Positions 59,412 to 64,000 of a stretch of DNA of 64,000 nt are shown one piece after another (the first letter of the stretch is position 1; every line of letters begins with the position of its first letter). The notes under the pieces were generated by a model. The model worked only from the letters and a program-made list of their open reading frames with translations. It did no database searches and was not told where the DNA came from. A program made the translations under genes and the position numbers. Source of the stretch: Collimonas pratensis (lineage in GTDB: Bacteria; Pseudomonadota; Gammaproteobacteria; Burkholderiales; Burkholderiaceae_D); contig NZ_CP013234.1 of NCBI RefSeq assembly GCF_001584185.1, forward strand, positions 5,580,001-5,644,000, given 5' to 3'.

Positions 59412-60185
59412 ATGAATAAATTAATCTTTTGCCTGCTGCTGGGATGCAGCCTGCCAGCCTTGCCAGCCGCCGCCCAGATCGGCCCGTCGCGGCTCGATGA
59501 AGTCATCAAGTCCGGCAATCTGCGGGTCTGCATGACCGGCGACTACAAACCCTTCACCTTCCTCAAAGCCGACGACAGCTTCGAAGGCATCGATGTCGAT
59601 CTCGCCAGGTCACTGGCCAAGGCGCTAGGGGTGGAAGCACGCTTTGTCAAAACCAGCTGGAGCAAGCTGAGCGGCGATTTTCTGGAAAAGTGCGATATCG
59701 CCATGGGTGGCGTCTCGGTCACGCTGGAGCGGCAGAAGCTGGCCTCGTTCTCGGCGCCGCACATGGTCGACGGCAAGTCAGCCATCGCGCGCTGCAGCGA
59801 CGTCGCCAAATTCCAGTCGCTGGCGGCGATCGATCAGCCCGCTACGCGAGCGATTGTTAATCCGGGCGGCACCAACGAACGCTTCGCCCGCGCCAACTAC
59901 AAGCAGGCGCAACTGATACTGCATCCGGACAATGTCACGATTTTCGAGCAGATCGTGCAGGGCAAGGCCGACGTCATGGTGACAGACGCCAGCGAAACCC
60001 TGTGGCAGGCCAAGCTGCATCCGCAGCTATGCGCGATCCATCCCGAGCAGCCTTTGCAGTTCTCGGAAAAGGCCTTCATGCTGCCGCGCGGCGATGTGCC
60101 GTTCAAGGAATTTGTCGATACCTGGATGCATCAGCTGAAGGCGACCGGCGACTATGACCGCTTGGTCAACCAATGGCTCAAATAA
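59412..60185 (+). CDS. Periplasmic cyclohexadienyl dehydratase (PheC)-like/solute-binding protein
   Basis: 257 residues from the ATG at 59412 (GGGGGAGCGC). Signal peptide ending PAAAQ; SBP_bac_3 fold: 'SRLDEVIKSGNLRVCMTGDYKPFTFLKADDSFEGIDVDLARSLAKALGV', 'CDIAMGGVSVTLERQKLASFSAPHMVDGKSAIARCSD', 'ATRAIVNPGGTNERFARANYKQAQ', 'VMVTDASETLWQAKLHPQLCAIHP'. The VNPGGTNE-x-FAR motif and TGDYKPF start match, from memory, periplasmic cyclohexadienyl dehydratases (prephenate to phenylpyruvate) more than transport binding proteins, and no permease is adjacent. Confidence 0.78.
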   Translation: MNKLIFCLLLGCSLPALPAAAQIGPSRLDEVIKSGNLRVCMTGDYKPFTFLKADDSFEGIDVDLARSLAKALGVEARFVKTSWSKLSGDFLEKCDIAMGGVSVTLERQKLASFSAPHMVDGKSAIARCSDVAKFQSLAAIDQPATRAIVNPGGTNERFARANYKQAQLILHPDNVTIFEQIVQGKADVMVTDASETLWQAKLHPQLCAIHPEQPLQFSEKAFMLPRGDVPFKEFVDTWMHQLKATGDYDRLVNQWLK

Positions 60186-60192
60186 AAAGTTG

Positions 60193-60357
60193 CTAGTGCC
60201 GTGTCATGCCTCAACTGTCGGTATATCGCGCCGGCCTTGGCCCGTAGCGCTAGGCGTGCCGAGGAGACATAGCGGGGCTATGGCGACGAGGCGCAACGAC
60301 GCGATACGGGTCAAGGACCAGCGAGATGCCGACCGATGAGGCATGACACGACACTAA
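60193..60357. repeat. About 160-bp palindromic repeat element with central hairpin (copy 2)
   Basis: Left arm CTAGTGCCGTGTCATGCCTCA (60193-60213) and right arm TGAGGCATGACACGACACTAA (60337-60357) are inverted copies with two mismatches; imperfect pairing continues inward for about 40 bp. The exact centre (60268-60282) is CATAGCGGGGCTATG, matching the centre of copy 1 (2310-2326). The right end includes the stop codon of the LysE gene. Confidence 0.75.
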
Positions 60358-61013
60358 CTCTGAGGGCGGCGCAGAAAGGCCAGGGCCAGACCGAAACCTA
60401 TCATCATGGCGCCGCTGACGCGGTTGAGCCAGCGGAAGCGGCTGGCGCCACCGCTGATGGCGCCGAGTTTGGCGCCTAGCATTGCGTAGATGGCAATCGC
60501 TACCAATTCCAGCAGCAGGAAGGTGGCGCCAAGCACGAGGAAACTGACGGCGTAGGCGGAGCGGTCGACGAACTGCGGGAAAAATGCGGTGAAAATCAGG
60601 ATCGCCTTGGGATTGCCGGCCGCCACCAGGAATTCCTGCTTTGCCAGGCGGCGCAACTTGTCCGATGGCGATTCGGTATCCGCTCCGACATTGCTGGCGC
60701 CGGCGGTGAACTGCGCCGGTCCGGCGCGAAACAGTTTGACGCCCAGCCACACCAGATAAGCCGCACCGGCAAATTTCAAGGCCGAGAACAGCGTCTCCGA
60801 AGCCAGCAGCAGCGCGCCCATGCCGAGACCGGCGATGGCAATCATGATGGCAAATGCCAGCAGGCGGCCAAAGGCGGCCGTGACCGAGCAAGCGACGCCG
60901 TCGCGCGCGCCGTTCGACAGCGACAATACATTGTTCGGGCCGAACGCCATGTTCAGCGCGAAGCAGGCGGGCAGGAAAAGCCAGAAATTTTGCAGCAGCA
61001 TGGCATGCACCAT
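60354..61013 (-). CDS. LysE-family amino-acid exporter
   Basis: About 219 residues, six membrane segments. 'FWLFLPACFALNMAFGPNNVLSLSNGARDGVACSVTAAFGRLLAFAIMIAIAGLG' and 'AGAAYLVWLGVKLFRAGPA', 'QEFLVAAGNPKAILIFTAFFPQFVD' are LysE/RhtB signatures (GPN, N-P-K). It exports amino acids or small metabolites. Start uncertain: ATG at 61013 (MVHAMLLQNF) or 61001; neither has a strong Shine-Dalgarno. Its stop lies in the right end of palindromic repeat copy 2. Confidence 0.85.
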   Translation of the reverse strand: MVHAMLLQNFWLFLPACFALNMAFGPNNVLSLSNGARDGVACSVTAAFGRLLAFAIMIAIAGLGMGALLLASETLFSALKFAGAAYLVWLGVKLFRAGPAQFTAGASNVGADTESPSDKLRRLAKQEFLVAAGNPKAILIFTAFFPQFVDRSAYAVSFLVLGATFLLLELVAIAIYAMLGAKLGAISGGASRFRWLNRVSGAMMIGFGLALAFLRRPQS

Positions 61014-61068
61014 TTGATGATTTGTTGAATAGTCTACCTTGCCTGCACTTTTCGGCAAGCCGGCCGCA

Positions 61069-61887
61069 TCAGCCTTGCTTGCTGATCGACTTCTGGGCGG
61101 CCTTGCTTTTCTTGATGGATTTCAGATGCGCCGCCACCGCGGTGGCCAGCTGGCGCGCCCACAGCGAAACACCGCTGGCCGAGGGATGGAAGCCATCGGA
61201 AGCCATCAAAGTGTGGTCGTTGATGTCGATCAGCATAGGCACCCGCGTCACGCGCACATTGTTGAGATCCGCCGGCAGGTTGAAAATCAGCTGCTCCACG
61301 GTTTCATCCAGCGCCTTGGCTTTCATGCCCAGGATGTAGCGCAAGGGCTCCGGCAGCGCCGGGAAGGCATGGATGGGCGGAATGCCGGAGATCACGATCA
61401 GGCGCGGCGTCAGATGGGTTTGCAGATCGCGCATCAGCTGCAGCAGTTCGGCACGGTAACGACGGCAGGAACGGAACGCCGTAGTGTCGTTGACGCCAAA
61501 GGCGATCAGCACAATATCGACTTTTTGCGAGGCCACCTGAGGCAGCATGGTATGTACCGCATCGCTCAGGGTGGCGCCGTTCTGCCCGACCGCTTGCCAG
61601 GTCACCGTGCGCTGCAAGCGCAACGACAGTGCCGCCGCGAACTGGCCGGTGATGGCTTCGTAGTGGGTAGCGACGCCAACCCCCGCCACCGGCGATTCGC
61701 CGATGGTCAGCAGCGCCAGCGGCCGCTGATGCGGTTCGGGACCGATGCCAGTCGGGATCTGCGCCTGGCCGATGGTCGGCCCCATCGCTTCCGGCAGGCG
61801 CGGCGTGATGCGGCGGGTGCGACGACCCTGTAGGATCAGCCATGGCAAGAGCGGTAATGCAATCAGTTCCGGCAACCAGCGGCGCAC
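61069..61887 (-). CDS. SGNH/GDSL hydrolase
   Basis: 272 residues with an N-terminal hydrophobic segment (LPELIALPLLPWLILQG). SGNH blocks: 'LLTIGESPVAGVGVATHYEA' (GES in place of GDS, nucleophile Ser), 'WQAVGQNGATLSDAVH' (Gly), 'IVLIAFGVNDTTAFR' (Asn) and 'LMASDGFHPSASGVSLWARQL' (Asp and His). An esterase or lipase of unknown substrate, possibly membrane-tethered facing the periplasm. Divergence from family is mild. Confidence 0.85.
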   Translation of the reverse strand: MRRWLPELIALPLLPWLILQGRRTRRITPRLPEAMGPTIGQAQIPTGIGPEPHQRPLALLTIGESPVAGVGVATHYEAITGQFAAALSLRLQRTVTWQAVGQNGATLSDAVHTMLPQVASQKVDIVLIAFGVNDTTAFRSCRRYRAELLQLMRDLQTHLTPRLIVISGIPPIHAFPALPEPLRYILGMKAKALDETVEQLIFNLPADLNNVRVTRVPMLIDINDHTLMASDGFHPSASGVSLWARQLATAVAAHLKSIKKSKAAQKSISKQG

Positions 61888-61980
61888 TTCGTGTCTCCTT
61901 GGGTAGGCTCCGTCAAGGATAAAACAGTTTTTATGTTTTTTTGCCCGACGGTAATCAATTATAGATTTACTCGCCCGAAA

Positions 61981-62787
61981 TTACGCAATCTTCAAACCTT
62001 TTAATTCCGGTTTAGCGGCCGGCGGCTTCAGTTTCAGATCGGCCAGGGTTTCCAGCAGGATGCTGGCGATCGCCAGGTTGCGGTGGGTCTTGGAATTGGC
62101 CGGAATCACGTACCAGGGCGCATGGTCAGCATCGGTGGCGCGGATCGCCTTGCCGAACAGCTCCTGGTATTTGTCCCAGCTTTTGCGCTCTTCCAGGTCC
62201 TGCATATCGAATTTCCAGTGCTTGGCGGGATCGTCTATGCGCTCCTGCAGGCGGTTGCGCTGCTCGTCTTTGGAAATATGCAACAGGCACTTGATGATGG
62301 TGGTGCCGGTTTCCGCCAACATGCGTTCGAAGTCGCGGATCTGGGCATAGCGGCGCTCGCATTCTTGCTCGTCGATCCAGTCGTGCACCATGGTGATCAG
62401 CACATCTTCGTAATGGCTGCGGTTGAACACCACGATCTCGCCTTGCCGCGGTACTTGCTGATGCACTCGCCACAGATAATCGTGAGCACGTTCGATTGTG
62501 CTGGGCGCCTTGAAATCGGCGATCTGTATGCCCTGCGGGTTGACCAGGTTGAACACCCCTTTGACGGTGCCGTCCTTGCCGCTGGTGTCGATGCCTTGCA
62601 AGACCACCAAAACTTTGTGCTGCTGGCCGGCATACAGCATTTCCTGCAGCGCAGCGATTTGTGCCGCCATTTCTACGACCAGCTCCTTGTCCTTGATCTT
62701 GTCGCCGCTGGACAGCGGCTTCTGCTCTGCGTCGGCATCAACGATCTTGGTCTGTTTGCCGGCGCGGAACTGCTTGCATGCTTTCAT
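61981..62787 (-). CDS. ppk2: Polyphosphate kinase 2 family protein
   Basis: 268 residues. Walker A 'VLQGIDTSGKDGTVKGVFNLVNPQGIQIADFKAPS', the conserved 'HDYLWRVHQQVPRQGEIVVFNRSHYEDVLITMVH' and lid 'TTIIKCLLHISKDEQRNRLQERIDDPAKHWKFDMQDLEERKSWDKY', 'APWYVIPANSKTHRNLAIASIL'. This is the single-domain PPK2 class (about 230-300 residues), which phosphorylates nucleotides using polyphosphate. The exact subclass (AMP, ADP or NMP/NDP) is not resolvable by eye. Stand-alone gene. Confidence 0.92.
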   Translation of the reverse strand: MKACKQFRAGKQTKIVDADAEQKPLSSGDKIKDKELVVEMAAQIAALQEMLYAGQQHKVLVVLQGIDTSGKDGTVKGVFNLVNPQGIQIADFKAPSTIERAHDYLWRVHQQVPRQGEIVVFNRSHYEDVLITMVHDWIDEQECERRYAQIRDFERMLAETGTTIIKCLLHISKDEQRNRLQERIDDPAKHWKFDMQDLEERKSWDKYQELFGKAIRATDADHAPWYVIPANSKTHRNLAIASILLETLADLKLKPPAAKPELKGLKIA

Positions 62788-62837
62788 TCGATTCTCCGAT
62801 CACTCAATTGTTGCCTGCCCAGCCAGTTCGCCGGCAG

Positions 62838-63272
62838 CTACAGGATGCCGTGCAAATTGCCCAGCGCATGTTCGATCTTGATGCAGCTATCCATCTCGAC
62901 CTGCAGGCCGGCGGCACGCGCCTTGGCGGCGGCCGGCTCGTTGACGATGCCGAGCTGCATCCAGATGCAACGGGCGTCGATCATGATGGCTTCGCCGACG
63001 ATGGGTGGAATATCTTCCGCTTTGCGGAAACAGTCGACGATATCGATCTTCTGGTTTTCCGCCGCCAGCGCTTTGGCCGCATCGAACAGGTTGGCATAAC
63101 ATGGCTCTCCCAGGATGGGACCGCCTACATGCATGGGATTCACCGGGACGATGCGATAGCCGCGCTCCTGCATGTAGCGTGCTACGCCGTAGCTGGGACG
63201 ATCTGGTTTCGGCGACAGCCCGACCACGGCGATCACCGGGTTGTTGGGGTTGTATTCTGGTTTGCTTGGCAT
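62838..63272 (-). CDS. CoA-binding domain protein (YccU-like)
   Basis: 144 residues from the ATG at 63272: MPSKPEYNPNNPVIAVVGLSPKPDRPSYGVARYMQERGYRIVPVNP, then 'GEPCYANLFDAAKALAAENQKIDIVDCFRKAEDIPPIVGEAIMIDARCIWMQLGIVNEPAAAKARAAGLQVEMDSCIKIEH'. Rossmann-like CoA-binding family (YccU) with the conserved 'VDVFR+.e.ip.iv.eAi.i.ak..WmQlGi.n..a...a...Gl.vvmd.C.k.eh' layout. Function is unclear. Longer frame to 63464 is not supported by family length. Confidence 0.9.
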   Translation of the reverse strand: MPSKPEYNPNNPVIAVVGLSPKPDRPSYGVARYMQERGYRIVPVNPMHVGGPILGEPCYANLFDAAKALAAENQKIDIVDCFRKAEDIPPIVGEAIMIDARCIWMQLGIVNEPAAAKARAAGLQVEMDSCIKIEHALGNLHGIL

Positions 63273-63396
63273 AATGTGGGCAATAATCCGCTGGTCAGCA
63301 AAAAGGAGATCCGGATAAGGTGGAGCCGCTGCAGTTGATCTTACTGTGTTCTCGCGGCCGCAGGCAGCGCGTGATGCCGCCCTGCCTCGGCCGCTC

Positions 63397-64000
63397 TCAC
63401 TTGGCGAAGTAGCTGGCGTAGATCTTGTCGTAACTGCCGTTGGCGTGCAGGGTTTTGAGCGCACCGTTGATCTTGGCCATCAAAGCGGTATCCGCCGGCC
63501 GCACCGCAATACCATAATATTCTTTTTCAAACTTGTCGCTCTCGATCAGTTTGAAACCCTTGTCTTTATTGAATTTCAGATGGTTGGCGACGGCGCCGTT
63601 GTCGCCGACCGCCGCATCGACGCCGCCGTTATCGACTTCTTTCAGCAGCAGCGGCAGGCTTTCAAAGCGCACCAGCGCGTTGCTGGTCTTGCCCAGCATT
63701 TTCTGCATGATGGTGTCGGCGCTGGTGCCGGCGGTGACGCCGACGCGGTGCGCCTGTTTCAGGTCATCCGGACTGGCGATGTTCTTGCCGGGCGAGACCA
63801 GGATCACCTGTTTCGCTTCGAAATACGGATCCGAAAACAGCATGCTTTGTTTGCGTTCGTCGGTGATGGTGACGCCGGAGGCGATGATGTCAATGTCGGC
63901 GTTGGCCAGCGTGGAAAAGATGCCTTCCCACGGCGTGTTGACCCAGACGATCTTGAGGCCGGCCTGGTCCGCCACTGCCTGCATGATGTCGACGTCGAAG
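63397..64000 (-). CDS. Amino-acid ABC transporter substrate-binding protein, C-terminal part (runs off the window)
   Basis: The frame is open through the window end; the visible about 200 residues begin FDVDIMQAVADQAGLKIVWVNTPWEGIFSTLANADIDIIASGVTITDERKQSMLFSDPYFEAKQVILV and end 'MAKINGALKTLHANGSYDKIYASYFAK'. This is the SBP_bac_3 (cluster F) fold of polar amino-acid binding proteins, lacking its signal peptide and N-terminal lobe start, which lie beyond position 64000. The neighbour permease and ATPase genes are probably outside the window. Confidence 0.9.
   Translation of the reverse strand, partial: FDVDIMQAVADQAGLKIVWVNTPWEGIFSTLANADIDIIASGVTITDERKQSMLFSDPYFEAKQVILVSPGKNIASPDDLKQAHRVGVTAGTSADTIMQKMLGKTSNALVRFESLPLLLKEVDNGGVDAAVGDNGAVANHLKFNKDKGFKLIESDKFEKEYYGIAVRPADTALMAKINGALKTLHANGSYDKIYASYFAK

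Overview
The window is a 64 kb chromosomal stretch from a GC-rich Gram-negative bacterium. Gene content (RdgC, DUF883/YqjE/YqjK trio, PriA-HemE pairing, Rep helicase, cytochrome c5, VgrG, polyamine-type ABC cluster with GabT/GabD, guanidinobutyrase close to the Pseudomonas GbuA type) points to a betaproteobacterium of the order Burkholderiales. The Oxalobacteraceae (Collimonas/Herbaspirillum/Janthinobacterium group) is my best guess, but this is inference from gene content only. Most genes look like ordinary core or metabolic genes. Accessory material is concentrated at about 8.2-11.4 kb and 25.2-27.5 kb.

Layout. 0-8.2 kb: 5' end of a T6SS vgrG, a NIPSNAP protein, a DMT exporter, a MurG/MGDG-synthase-like glycosyltransferase with a coupled membrane protein, a GntR/UTRA regulator with an unusual 21-bp repeat in its 5' coding end, and a cstA-yjiX peptide/pyruvate uptake operon. 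8.4-11.3 kb: an AT-rich, tightly overlapping minus-strand operon that reads as an undescribed RiPP-like system: a 26-30 aa candidate precursor peptide, an AhpD/CMD-fold protein with a frameshift in a G6 tract, an MFS exporter and an HExxH-motif peptide-modifying enzyme. 11.5-24.9 kb: a Cache histidine kinase/NarL regulator pair, rep helicase, rdgC, a diguanylate cyclase, tRNA-Asp and tRNA-Val with a partial duplication, rnk, the DUF883 envelope-stress-type trio, an OmpA lipoprotein and cytochrome c5.

25-34.5 kb: tRNA-Arg, an AbiEi/AbiEii type IV toxin-antitoxin pair with two palindromic operators, an Ada-AlkA fusion, a Methyltransf_32 protein, two divergent RcsB-like regulators that carry Glu in place of the phospho-acceptor Asp, and a small deoxysugar cluster (L-rhamnose mutarotase, SDR dehydrogenase, FadR-type regulator with a visible operator). 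34.4-38.4 kb: priA and hemE flank an AT-rich 0.8 kb non-coding region with at least five exact TTATNCACA DnaA boxes and a 78-bp direct repeat; this is a candidate replication origin or DnaA-binding locus. 38.4-49.6 kb: guanidinobutyrase with a LysR regulator, an AraC regulator divergent from a PhyH dioxygenase, a hotdog thioesterase, an orphan 7TM histidine kinase, an MFS exporter, an OmpA protein and a secreted sedolisin.

50.4-59.4 kb: a complete GABA catabolic unit on the minus strand (gabT, PotA-, PotD-, PotB- and PotC-like ABC transporter, gabD) read divergently from a MocR/GabR-type regulator. The guanidinobutyrase at 39.5 kb would feed 4-aminobutyrate into it. 59.4-64 kb: a PheC-like periplasmic protein, a LysE exporter, an SGNH hydrolase, PPK2, a CoA-binding protein and the 3' part of an amino-acid-binding protein. 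Two roughly 160-bp whole-element palindromes with the same central hairpin (2240-2397 and 60193-60357) look like members of one dispersed repeat family.
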